Shown: positions 1 through 5,540 of the stretch, one piece after another
Layout: each line of letters opens with the position of its first letter
How positions within the stretch are numbered: position 1 is the first letter of the stretch
Origin: Solirubrobacterales bacterium
GTDB lineage: Bacteria; Actinomycetota; Thermoleophilia; Solirubrobacterales; Solirubrobacteraceae
NCBI GenBank assembly: GCA_003157595.1
Contig: PMKB01000314.1
Location: 6,250-11,842, forward strand
Direction: 5' to 3'
DNA length: 5,593 nt
Notes under the pieces: model-generated
The model's database searches: none
Seen by the model: only the letters and a program-made list of their open reading frames with translations
What the model was told of the DNA's origin: nothing
Translations under genes and position numbers: made by a program

Positions 1-11
1 TGCAGGACGGA

Positions 12-43
12 TCGCCGAGCGCTATGTGCTCGGGGCTCGGCGA
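12..43. terminator. Inverted repeat beyond the sigma-operon terminator
   Basis: TCGCCGAGC at 12-20 pairs perfectly with GCTCGGCGA at 35-43, a 9-bp stem around a 14-nt loop. A nested alternative pairs CCGAGC (15-20) with GCTCGG (28-33), because GCTCGG is directly repeated at 28-33 and 35-40. It sits 15 bp past the larger hairpin at 59-88 in a stretch with no gene. It could be a second terminator, or the terminator of a gene converging from the left. No run of T follows on either strand, so the function is an inference. Confidence 0.4.
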
Positions 44-58
44 CCCGTTCGGACAGCA

Positions 59-88
59 AACCTGGCTGAGCGGTGGCTCAGCCAGGTT
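59..88 (-). terminator. Strong hairpin terminator of the sigma/membrane-protein operon
   Basis: AACCTGGCTGAGC at 59-71 and GCTCAGCCAGGTT at 76-88 are perfect reverse complements: a 13-bp stem with a 4-nt loop (72-75). On the minus strand the stem begins at the last base of the TGA stop (88-90) of the membrane protein, so it lies exactly where an intrinsic terminator would. Only three T residues follow on that strand, so it resembles the hairpin-dominant terminators common in actinobacteria rather than the classical U-tract type. Confidence 0.75.
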
Positions 89-1095
89 CAGTGGATCACC
101 GGCACCGTCAGTTCGGTCACCGTGGCGTTTGGGTGTAGCTGTGCTACGTCGGGCATCGAGACTGATCCAGCGGGGAGTGTCTGATAGCTGTTGAACGTGG
201 TCGTGACCGAGATCGGTGTATTGTCGCTCCCGTAAGTGAGGCCGCTTCGGTAGGTGAGCACGAACTGCAGGGGTGTATAGGTGCCGGCTTGTACGTACAG
301 CACCTCATCGCCACTCTGACTGCTGATGCTGATCGCGTTCTGGCCGTTGACGCTTGCGTTCGGATTCACCGCCAGGCCGGGCAGCGTCAGCAGCGACGTG
401 AGCAGGTCGCTGAATGTCTCTGGTGCCTGGCCCTGCGACGGAGGAACGGTCAGTGTCAGGGGGTCAGCGGCGCTGCTCGTGTTCTGTGTCTGCTGGAGCG
501 TGAGCGCGGCGCGATACGCCGGATCGCTCAGCAGCGGAAACACTCGAGCTTGCTGCACTGTGAGGTGGCTTTCCGTGATCGTGTTTGTCTGGCTGTTGTA
601 CTCGTCGACGTCGCCCCCGGCCACCGTTGTGGTGCCGGTGAACGAGCTGCTTTGTGTGTTTGCCCAGTAGTCGTAGGGAGCGGTCTGCTGCATCCAGCTC
701 TCGGTGGTGTACGTCTCGTTCGTCGCGCCACCGTCAATGGTCACCGTGCGCGCGACGTGCAGGATGCCATCGCTCGGTCCGGTTGTGGCCGCGGCCGCGT
801 GAGCGATCACCTGCTTGGCCGAGGCGTTGCCGATAACGCCAGCCGTCGTTGAGGCGGGCAGCAGGTTCACCGCAGCGAAAGCGGCACCGGCGGCCGTGGC
901 CGCAACCGTGCCGCCGAGCGCGAGGCGCAGGCGCGTCGTGCGGACGCGGCGAGGTCGCGGTTGCGGTGCCTCGGGAAGCTGGGAGAGCAGTCGCTGCAGG
1001 GCCAGATCGACGTCGGTGCTCGATGGCTCTGCCGTCAGTGGGTTCATCGATCGCATCAGCTCGTCGATGTCCACGGGGTGAATGGTTCTAGACAT
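88..1095 (-). CDS. ECF sigma-linked single-pass membrane protein, putative anti-sigma or sensor
   Basis: 335 residues, starting at an ATG with an ideal ribosome site. The first 50 or so residues are polar, with an acidic start (DIDELMRSMNPL at 10-21), and end in a basic patch (RPRRVRTTRLR, 47-57). One hydrophobic segment follows at about 56-79, then a 255-residue extracytoplasmic part rich in Thr, Ser, Gln and Asn, with no cysteine and probably mostly beta strand. The basic patch before the membrane segment predicts the N terminus inside and the C-terminal domain outside. This layout, and the 8-nt overlap with the sigma gene upstream, match the ECF-linked CU044_5270-like proteins of actinobacteria. 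The obvious inference is that the short cytoplasmic part holds or modulates the sigma factor while the outer domain senses the envelope. No zinc-binding HxxxCxxC anti-sigma motif is present, so the role is not proven by sequence. Confidence 0.8.
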   Translation of the reverse strand: MSRTIHPVDIDELMRSMNPLTAEPSSTDVDLALQRLLSQLPEAPQPRPRRVRTTRLRLALGGTVAATAAGAAFAAVNLLPASTTAGVIGNASAKQVIAHAAAATTGPSDGILHVARTVTIDGGATNETYTTESWMQQTAPYDYWANTQSSSFTGTTTVAGGDVDEYNSQTNTITESHLTVQQARVFPLLSDPAYRAALTLQQTQNTSSAADPLTLTVPPSQGQAPETFSDLLTSLLTLPGLAVNPNASVNGQNAISISSQSGDEVLYVQAGTYTPLQFVLTYRSGLTYGSDNTPISVTTTFNSYQTLPAGSVSMPDVAQLHPNATVTELTVPVIH

Positions 1096-1651
1096 TGGGG
1101 ACCTCCTTGCGGATGTTTAGTTCGTCACGATGCTTCGCCTGGGCCGGTGCCTGGATGGGCCGCTCGATCGCCCGAGCAAGTCGCCGCCTGGCCCGGTGCA
1201 GTCGCACGCGGAAGCTCGCTGGCCTCTCGCCGAGCACGACCGCAGCCTCGCTCGGTGAGAGGCCGTCCCAGCTCACGAGCATCAGAGCCTCCCGATCCTT
1301 CTCCGGCAACCCGGCCAGGGCAGCAGCCATCTCACCACTGTCGACCTTGGGTGGCGGCTGCGTCCAATCGACCTCGGTGACGGTCAGCCGGACGGCTAGG
1401 GCGCGGCTGCGCCGCGCTCCGCGGATATGGGTTCCGATCGCATTTCGCGCCACCGCCAGCAGCCAGGCGCGCGGCTCAGCCGGGACTCGCTCAAGCCGCC
1501 GCCAGGCGACGAGAAAAACCTCGTTCACGAGATCGTCGACCACGTCCGGCTCCGCACGGCGTCCGATGTAGTCGGCCACCGCCCGATACTCCGCACGGAA
1601 CAACGCTTCAAAGCGCTCCGTGCGGTTCTGCGGCTCTGGTGTTCTTCGCAT
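1088..1651 (-). CDS. ECF-family RNA polymerase sigma-70 factor
   Basis: Sigma factor that would direct RNA polymerase to a small regulon. Numbered from the longest possible start (GTG at 1675, 195 residues), region 2 spans about 22-86, with the core-binding helix DDLVNEVFLVAWRRLERVP (47-65) and the -10-reading part WLLAVARNAIGTHIR. A short linker follows, then region 4 at about 116-168: LPEKDREALMLVSWDGLSPSEAAVVLGERPASFRVRLHRARRRL, a helix-turn-helix that reads the -35 element. No SnoaL-like C-terminal extension is present, so it is a minimal ECF. I prefer the ATG at 1651 (187 residues) because AGAGGG lies just upstream, although only 2 nt away; the GTG at 1675 has no visible ribosome site. 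The 3' end overlaps the membrane-protein start by 8 nt, indicating translational coupling. Family assignment is firm; the signal and regulon are unknown. Confidence 0.92.
   Translation of the reverse strand: MRRTPEPQNRTERFEALFRAEYRAVADYIGRRAEPDVVDDLVNEVFLVAWRRLERVPAEPRAWLLAVARNAIGTHIRGARRSRALAVRLTVTEVDWTQPPPKVDSGEMAAALAGLPEKDREALMLVSWDGLSPSEAAVVLGERPASFRVRLHRARRRLARAIERPIQAPAQAKHRDELNIRKEVPNV
1101..1108 (-). promoter_or_regulatory. Consensus ribosome binding site of the membrane protein
   Basis: The minus strand reads AAGGAGGT at 1108-1101, a perfect complement to the 16S anti-Shine-Dalgarno, 5 nt before the ATG at 1095-1093. It lies inside the last codons of the sigma gene. It fixes the start of the membrane protein and suggests strong reinitiation after the overlapping sigma stop, perhaps giving more anti-sigma than sigma. 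Confidence 0.85.
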
Positions 1652-1891
1652 ATCCCTCTGTTGCCGGCTCAGCACCGAGCGTTACAGAAGACGAAGCGAG
1701 CGCGCGCCTCGCTCTGCGGAGAGCGGACACCCGTACCCGAAGCGATCACAGCGAGAGCGCGCTAGACCAGACGTCCTCCGTTAAAGATCGACGCCAACGT
1801 CAAGGAGCCCGCTCCCCGCGTCGCGACGAGCCGCACGGCCGTCCGCAGATGCGCGCCCAGACCAACCCCGTGTATCGGCCCCCTGCGCTCA

Positions 1892-1905
1892 GCGAGAGCT
1901 CTCGC
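1892..1905. repeat. 14-bp perfect palindrome upstream of the sigma gene
   Basis: GCGAGAG at 1892-1898 is followed directly by its exact reverse complement CTCTCGC at 1899-1905, with no spacer. The left part belongs to a 10-base sequence, CAGCGAGAGC, that also occurs at 1749-1758. It lies about 240 bp upstream of the sigma start and could be a dimeric regulator site. Chance is possible in GC-rich DNA. Confidence 0.4.
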
Positions 1906-2298
1906 ATCCTCCGCAGCACGGAGAAGAGACCCCCTTATCCCCAACACTGAGCTTGCCAGCCGCCAGCCCACACCGCCAACGGACGGGACAAGCGTGGCGA
2001 TGGGCCGTGGGCAGACGCCCCCGCACCTACCTCAAAGAGCACGCCGAGCTTCTCGGCACGACCGGTCGCCAGCAGCAAGCGTCACGGTCTCGTCCACACC
2101 GACGGCCTAGGCCCGAGTCTGCGCCACGACGAAAGCAGGTCGCAACCGACATCAGACCTAGCTCCTGGCTTTCTCCACCAGCAGGCGCGACGCAGACACG
2201 TGGAGCCGGGCGAAAGCGAGCGTCGTGCTTTCCGCGCGATTTGGGACTGTGAGACGTGTAGCGAGGAGTGTCTTGGCGGCGCGCAAGCAGGGCGCCGA

Positions 2299-2353
2299 GC
2301 CTCCTTCGGCTGCGAGCCGGAGGCGAGGTCCGCTCGCCGGGGAGTGCGCGAGC
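2299..2353 (-). terminator. Two adjacent hairpins downstream of the epoxide hydrolase
   Basis: The first is a two-part stem: GCCTC (2299-2303) with GAGGC (2320-2324), and CGGCT (2307-2311) with AGCCG (2315-2319), with a 3-nt bulge at 2304-2306 and a 3-nt loop. The second pairs GCTCGC (2332-2337) with GCGAGC (2348-2353). They lie 42-96 bp beyond the stop codon of the minus-strand epoxide hydrolase, where a terminator is expected, but no T-run follows. Treated as a probable hairpin-type terminator. Confidence 0.35.
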
Positions 2354-2394
2354 AGGCGAACGTTCGTGGAGGAAGAGCGAGCGGTTGGTACGTG

Positions 2395-3573
2395 TCAAGC
2401 TCGGGAGCGCATCGGGCGAAACGCGTCGCGCAGGGTGCGCGCAAGCAGCTCCGGCTCGGCAACGGCAGGGAAGTGGCCGCCAATGGCGTGTTCAGCCCAG
2501 GATGTGACGTTGTAGTAGCGCTCAGCGAGTTCTCGAGGTGGCTTGGGAAACGGGACGCGTTCGCCGCCGAAGATGCTGACCGCTGTGGGGACCGGCGACA
2601 CGTCTGCATGTGGGAGCGCCGCGCCGGCGATGTGGCGGTGCGCCCAGTACGGCAGCAGCGACGTCGTGATCGTCTCGGTGGTCCAGTACAGCGTGAGCGT
2701 GGCGAGCAGCAGTTCGCGATCAAACGCCGGGCTGCCATCTGGGCGGGTGCTGCTCCACGCGACGATCTTCTCGCCGATCCACGCTGCCAGTCCGGCGGGA
2801 CTGTCTGACAGGGCCGCGCCGAGGGTGGCCGGCTTGGTGGCGTGCTGATGCATGTAGCCACCCTCCTCGGCGGTCCACTCCTGCACGGCGCGTGCAAAGT
2901 CCTCCTCGCGCTCTGTCCGCGGCCTTGGAGCAACGGCCAGGCCGGGAGTCGCTAGATGAATCGCTGCGACGGCGTCTGGTTGGTCGCGGGCGAGCCAGGC
3001 GGTCACGCCGGCCCCGAGATCGCTGCCATGCGCGACGAAGCGGTGATATCCGAGGCCGGCGGTCATCAGCTCATGCCACAGTCGCGCGACTTGACGTCCT
3101 GTCATCCCCGTGGGCGGCGGCGGTCCGCTGAACGCGTAACCGGGCAGTGACGGAACGACGACCGTGAACGCGTCGGCGGGGTCTGCGCCGTGCGCGCCCG
3201 GGTCAGAAAGGAGAGGCAGGACTGGCAGGTACTCCAGGAATGACCCGGGCCACCCGTGTGTGAGCAGCAACGGCAGCGGGCTCGGACCGCGACCTTCAGC
3301 GTGCACCACATGCAGCGCGTAACCCGCGACCCCGGCACGCTGCTGGCGGAGCGCATCGAGGCGCAGCTGAAGAGCGTCGGTGTCGAAGGCACGCCAGTCA
3401 TCCAACAGGGCCTCGAGCCAGTCGCCGGGCACGCCGCGCTCCCAGGCCGCCTCGACGTCTGCGGACTTTCGGTAGCCGTCCAGCCGGCGGCGGAGCTCGC
3501 GCAGAGCATCGGTGGCTAACCGATAACGCTGCTCAACGACGCGTAGGTCATTGTGATCCTCCACGCGACCCAT
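2395..3573 (-). CDS. Epoxide hydrolase (microsomal-type, alpha/beta hydrolase fold)
   Basis: Predicted to open epoxide rings with water to give vicinal diols, a detoxification or catabolic step; it is soluble, with no signal peptide or membrane anchor. It has 392 residues, normal for bacterial members with an N-terminal EHN domain (here about 16-115, then the catalytic fold). Expected active-site elements are all visible: oxyanion motif HGWPGS (106-111), nucleophile Asp185 in HGSDLGAG, cap tyrosine Tyr240 in GGYMHQHATKPATL, a second candidate tyrosine Tyr309, acid Glu338 after IFGG, and His367 in GGHF. The Glu-His spacing agrees with the mammalian microsomal enzyme. Human-type membrane anchoring is absent. 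The ATG at 3573 has a poor ribosome site; an in-frame GTG at 3564 is an alternative, and a strong ribosome site at 3562-3556 serves an out-of-frame ATG. It lies 111 bp downstream of the TetR gene on the same strand and may be cotranscribed. The substrate cannot be predicted. Confidence 0.92.
   Translation of the reverse strand: MGRVEDHNDLRVVEQRYRLATDALRELRRRLDGYRKSADVEAAWERGVPGDWLEALLDDWRAFDTDALQLRLDALRQQRAGVAGYALHVVHAEGRGPSPLPLLLTHGWPGSFLEYLPVLPLLSDPGAHGADPADAFTVVVPSLPGYAFSGPPPPTGMTGRQVARLWHELMTAGLGYHRFVAHGSDLGAGVTAWLARDQPDAVAAIHLATPGLAVAPRPRTEREEDFARAVQEWTAEEGGYMHQHATKPATLGAALSDSPAGLAAWIGEKIVAWSSTRPDGSPAFDRELLLATLTLYWTTETITTSLLPYWAHRHIAGAALPHADVSPVPTAVSIFGGERVPFPKPPRELAERYYNVTSWAEHAIGGHFPAVAEPELLARTLRDAFRPMRSRA
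3556..3562 (-). promoter_or_regulatory. Strong ribosome binding site near the epoxide hydrolase start, aimed at another frame
   Basis: The minus strand reads GGAGGAT at 3562-3556, then CACA, then ATG at 3551-3549: near-consensus sequence and spacing. That ATG is one base out of frame with the hydrolase and opens an 11-codon frame (MTYASLSSVIG) ending at TAG, 3518-3516. Either the match is fortuitous, or it drives a tiny overlapping ORF, or a single-base difference has displaced the real hydrolase start. Confidence 0.45.
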
Positions 3574-3659
3574 CCTGACACGCGTCGCGAACCCCGGACC
3601 TGAGACGGCGCTTGCGAACAGCAGAGGCCCGCGGTCTGCGCATTGGGGATAGGCACCGC

Positions 3660-3671
3660 TTGACCCGTCAA
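3660..3671. promoter_or_regulatory. TTGAC palindrome between the TetR stop and the epoxide hydrolase
   Basis: TTGAC (3660-3664) and GTCAA (3667-3671) form an inverted repeat with a 2-bp spacer. On the minus strand, TTGACGG occurs at 3671-3665 and again at 3688-3682. Each contains a near-consensus -35 hexamer (TTGACG), so a separate promoter for the epoxide hydrolase is possible, but I found no good -10 at 16-18 bp. The position, 87-98 bp before the hydrolase ATG, suits a promoter or operator. Confidence 0.3.
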
Positions 3672-3684
3672 GATCGTCGTGCCG

Positions 3685-4344
3685 TCAAGGCAGGTCTGCT
3701 GTACGCACGGATTCGCCCTTGCGTCGGGCTCGGGTGCGTCGCGCTCCCGGGAGTGGGGGGTCGGTGGCAGCGAGGCCTGCAACGAAGATTCTGGCTTGCC
3801 GGCGCGCGAGTTGGTCCCAGTCGGCTGCGTGCGGGAGTGGTTGGGCGAGCATCGCGCCGGTGATGATGATGTCGATCGGGGTGGCGTCTGGGCGGATGGT
3901 CCGGTCGCGGCGTCCACGGGCGAGAACCTGCTCGAGCAGGTTCCTGATCTCGGCTCGAAGCGCGACGACGTTCTCGTCATGGATGACGGGACCACCGTGA
4001 AAGGGCAGGACGAGCTCGTTGCGTGCCGCGATCGTCTGTTCGAGGAATTGCTCGAGCGCGGCGGGGGCCGGCTCGTCGCTCTGCGCCGCGGCGCGCGCGT
4101 GTTGCAGGACGAGGTCGAAGGAGCGCACGGTGAGAGCCGCCAAGAGGGCCGCGCGTGTCGGGTAGTGGCGGTAGAGGGTTCCGATCCCGACGCCCGCCTC
4201 GTCGGCGATCGTCGCCATCGGCACTCTCTCGCCGTCGCGCCTGACCGCGATCGTGGCGGCGACGAGGATGCGTTCGCGATTGGCTGTGGCGTCACTGCGC
4301 AGTCGCCGCGTGACGCGCCGTGCCTCTGTCGGTGCTTCGGACAT
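3685..4344 (-). CDS. TetR/AcrR-family transcriptional regulator
   Basis: DNA-binding dimeric repressor type. Counting from the ATG at 4344 (219 residues), the N-terminal helix-turn-helix covers about 22-68: ANRERILVAATIAVRR, then TIADEAGVGIGTLYRHYPTRAALLAAL, with the family signature GTLYRHYPTRAALL at the recognition helix. The remaining helical region (about 70-200) is the variable ligand-binding and dimer domain, and the tail is basic (RRTRARRKGES). A GTG at 4401 would add 19 residues (MSLPNASPP...). I prefer the ATG because a TATAAC -10 on the minus strand at 4407-4402 would start RNA near 4395, downstream of that GTG; neither start has a clear ribosome site. It is divergent from the cupin-esterase operon, with a palindrome between, and precedes the epoxide hydrolase on the same strand. 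Autorepression and control of the divergent operon are inferred. The ligand is unknown. Confidence 0.92.
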   Translation of the reverse strand: MSEAPTEARRVTRRLRSDATANRERILVAATIAVRRDGERVPMATIADEAGVGIGTLYRHYPTRAALLAALTVRSFDLVLQHARAAAQSDEPAPAALEQFLEQTIAARNELVLPFHGGPVIHDENVVALRAEIRNLLEQVLARGRRDRTIRPDATPIDIIITGAMLAQPLPHAADWDQLARRQARIFVAGLAATDPPLPGARRTRARRKGESVRTADLP

Positions 4345-4401
4345 CCCGGGGTTGATCGTGCCACGTAGCGACAACGGGGGGCTCGCATTCGGTAGGCTCA
4401 C

Positions 4402-4407
4402 GTTATA
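4402..4407 (-). promoter_or_regulatory. Candidate -10 element of the TetR gene
   Basis: The minus strand reads TATAAC at 4407-4402, matching the TATAAT consensus at five of six positions. The best -35 at 17-bp spacing is poor (CTAAAC at 4430-4425). RNA would start near 4395, giving a leader of about 50 nt before the ATG at 4344. The element touches the candidate operator, which fits autorepression. Confidence 0.45.
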
Positions 4408-4429
4408 AGCGGACGATTTCCACCGTTTA
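4406..4429. promoter_or_regulatory. Candidate TetR operator in the divergent control region
   Basis: The left half TAAGCGGACGA (4406-4416) and right half TCCACCGTTTA (4419-4429) are inverted repeats about a central TT; 8 of 11 positions match symmetrically (TAA-CGG--GA). Size and placement, between a TetR gene and its divergent neighbour, are typical of TetR operators. It overlaps the minus-strand -10 (4407-4402) and lies just upstream of, or across, the region where the cupin promoter must be, so one bound dimer could silence both directions. Binding is inferred. Confidence 0.6.
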
Positions 4430-4438
4430 GCCTACGAT

Positions 4439-4445
4439 AGAGGAG
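4439..4445 (+). promoter_or_regulatory. Ribosome binding site of the cupin gene
   Basis: AGAGGAG at 4439-4445 lies 5 nt before the ATG at 4451, which fixes the start. TACGAT at 4433-4438, just upstream, resembles a -10, with CGGACG at 4410-4415 as a weak -35 at 17 bp. If that were the promoter, RNA would start at or just inside this ribosome site, so the true promoter is probably slightly further upstream or the leader is very short. Confidence 0.7.
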
Positions 4446-4450
4446 CGCCG

Positions 4451-5011
4451 ATGAACGACACCTCGCCCGCCGAGTCCAAACCGCCAGCGCCGGTCCCCGC
4501 CGATGATCCCGGGCGTGCCCTGACGCACGTGAGCCCCGACACCGATGAGTCGCTCCCGCATCTCGGCGTGGTAGGCGACACCTACACGATCCTTGTGTCT
4601 GGGGCCGACACCGCTGGGCGCTACACGTTGATCGACATGCACGTCCCGCCGGGCGGCGGGCCGCCGCCTCACCGTCACGACTTTGAGGAGATGTTCACGA
4701 TCCTTGACGGCGAGATCGAGCTCACTTTCCGCGGCGTCAGCGTCGTTGCAACGGCCGGCGTGACGATCAATGTGCCGGCCAACGCCCCGCACGTCTTTCG
4801 GAACGTGTCCGAACGGCCTGCGCGACTGCTCTGTCTCTGCTCGCCCGCAGGGCAGGAGGAGTTCTTCAAGGAGCTCGGTGTTCCGGTCGCGCACCGAACC
4901 GAGGCTCCACCGGCGCTCGACGATGCCGCCACCAGCGCGTTCATCGCCAAGGCGATCGCGCTCGCCCCGAAGTACCGAACCGAGCTGCTGCTCGGCGAGC
5001 CGAAGCCCTGA
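4451..5011 (+). CDS. Single-domain cupin protein
   Basis: 186 residues, soluble, with a proline-rich flexible N terminus (about 1-25). The cupin barrel spans roughly 40-135. Motif 1 is complete: Gly68, five residues, His74, His76, Glu80, six residues, Gly87. Motif 2 runs Gly103, Pro109, His114, Asn118, with Asn111 replacing the usual Gly. His74, His76, Glu80 and His114 form a full metal site, so a metal-dependent enzyme (dioxygenase- or isomerase-like) or a metal-stabilised binding protein is possible; quercetin-dioxygenase-like cupins look similar, but sequence alone cannot tell. A C-terminal helical tail (about 135-180) follows the barrel. First gene of a likely two-gene operon with the esterase 22 nt downstream, divergent from TetR and probably repressed by it. 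There is no helix-turn-helix, so it is not a cupin-type regulator. Confidence 0.92.
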   Translation: MNDTSPAESKPPAPVPADDPGRALTHVSPDTDESLPHLGVVGDTYTILVSGADTAGRYTLIDMHVPPGGGPPPHRHDFEEMFTILDGEIELTFRGVSVVATAGVTINVPANAPHVFRNVSERPARLLCLCSPAGQEEFFKELGVPVAHRTEAPPALDDAATSAFIAKAIALAPKYRTELLLGEPKP

Positions 5012-5033
5012 TCCGCGAAGCGAAGAGACAACA

Positions 5034-5540
5034 GTGAGCCAGCAACAGCGCGACGCGCTGGACCAACTGCTGCGGGACTCGCCGCTCGATCTCGGCGGCG
5101 ACGTAGCCGAGCAGCGAGTCATCTTCGAGGAGATCATGGCGGCGAGCCCGCTGCCCGCCGACGTCATGACATCGGCCGGGACCCTAGGCGGGATCCCCGT
5201 GATCAACGTCGAGGTCGCCGGCACCGACCCGGAGGGGGTCATCTGCTACCTCCACGGCGGCGCATACGCGATCGGAACGGCCGCCTCGTCCGTCGGTCTC
5301 GCATCGGACCTCGCGCGTCGCGCCGGAGCCCGGCTGGTGACCGTCGACTACAGGCTGGCACCTGAACACCCGCATCCCGCCGCGATCGATGACGCCGTCG
5401 CCGCCTACCGCGGACTGCTCGACAGCGGCGTCGCCGCGCCGGCGATCGCGATCGCCGGCGAATCCGCGGGTGCGGGCCTCGCCGCCGCGACCCTGGTAGC
5501 GCTTACGCTGGGCTCCCCCAACCGAGCGGCGCCGTGCTGA
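5034..5540 (+). CDS. HSL-type alpha/beta hydrolase (esterase/lipase), N-terminal part, frameshifted
   Basis: A carboxylesterase of the hormone-sensitive-lipase group, soluble, acting on short-chain or bulky esters. From the GTG at 5034 (ribosome-like GAAGAGA a few bases upstream): a cap helix region at 1-45, beta strands, oxyanion motif HGGA (74-77), the family block VDYRLAPEHPHPAAIDDAVAAY (104-125), and the nucleophile elbow GESAG (142-146) with Ser144. The catalytic Asp and His would lie beyond the window. The frame stops at 5540 after 168 codons, while family members are about 300 residues; the natural continuation is in another frame from about 5501. Up to ATLVAL the protein looks intact, and the last dozen residues (TLGSPNRAAPC) are out-of-frame. 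Second gene after the cupin, 22 nt apart, so cotranscribed. As written the product would lack two of three catalytic residues and be inactive. Confidence 0.85.
   Translation: MSQQQRDALDQLLRDSPLDLGGDVAEQRVIFEEIMAASPLPADVMTSAGTLGGIPVINVEVAGTDPEGVICYLHGGAYAIGTAASSVGLASDLARRAGARLVTVDYRLAPEHPHPAAIDDAVAAYRGLLDSGVAAPAIAIAGESAGAGLAAATLVALTLGSPNRAAPC

Larger units (their letters stand above)
1652..2394. other. Long intergenic region without a supported gene
   Basis: About 740 bp between the sigma start and the epoxide hydrolase stop. All open frames here are short, arginine-, serine- and proline-rich, and resemble no family, as expected for GC-rich noncoding DNA. I found no tRNA-like T-loop or cloverleaf. 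Structures seen: AGCGAG (1695-1700) with CTCGCT (1708-1713), which competes with CGCTCT (1710-1715) pairing AGAGCG (1720-1725); CAGCGAGAGC repeated at 1749-1758 and 1890-1899, the second copy running into a 14-bp palindrome; GCCGAG (2043-2048) with CTCGGC (2052-2057); CTCCAC (2173-2178) with GTGGAG (2200-2205); and two hairpins at 2299-2353. The sigma promoter should lie in the left half, but I could not identify a convincing -35/-10 pair. Confidence 0.6.
4392..4435. repeat. Spaced inverted repeat flanking the divergent promoters
   Basis: GTAGGCT at 4392-4398 and AGCCTAC at 4429-4435 are exact reverse complements, with 30 bp between them. The arms bracket the 24-bp palindrome at 4406-4429 and share one base with it. 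They may form a second, wider pair of protein contacts. Their centre differs from that of the inner palindrome by about 4 bp, so the two are not one symmetric site. Confidence 0.45.

Noticed and set aside
1762..1971. 69-residue minus-strand frame in the long intergenic region
   Set aside because: No family resemblance, no clear ribosome site, and ordinary length for chance in GC-rich DNA.
2168..2232. Repeated GCTTTC/GAAAGC pairings as a structured RNA
   Set aside because: Stems of 5-6 bp with large bulges and loops; no known RNA class or conserved pattern recognised.
2357..2366. CGAACGTTCG palindrome as an operator
   Set aside because: Ten bases is too short to stand out in such DNA, and it lies downstream of a gene rather than in a promoter.
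1953..2398. Overlapping 99- and 123-residue frames on opposite strands, possibly a decayed gene
   Set aside because: Neither shows a motif or the composition of a real protein. A relic cannot be excluded without a database search.
2082..2933. 283-residue minus-strand frame over the 3' part of the epoxide hydrolase
   Set aside because: Arg/Ser/Pro-rich out-of-frame translation of the hydrolase that runs on into noncoding DNA.
3679..4368. 229-residue plus-strand frame opposite the TetR gene
   Set aside because: Antisense shadow of the TetR codons, with no recognisable domain and no ribosome site of note.
3516..4388. 290-residue minus-strand frame across the TetR gene
   Set aside because: Low-complexity Arg/Ser/Pro/Thr protein resembling no family. 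The overlapping frame encodes an unmistakable TetR helix-turn-helix.
4427..5242. 271-residue minus-strand frame opposite the cupin and esterase
   Set aside because: Antisense of two conserved genes; composition is typical of a GC-rich shadow frame.
4770..5540. 256-residue plus-strand frame starting inside the cupin gene
   Set aside because: Its first 88 residues are out-of-frame cupin. The real esterase part begins at the GTG at 5034.
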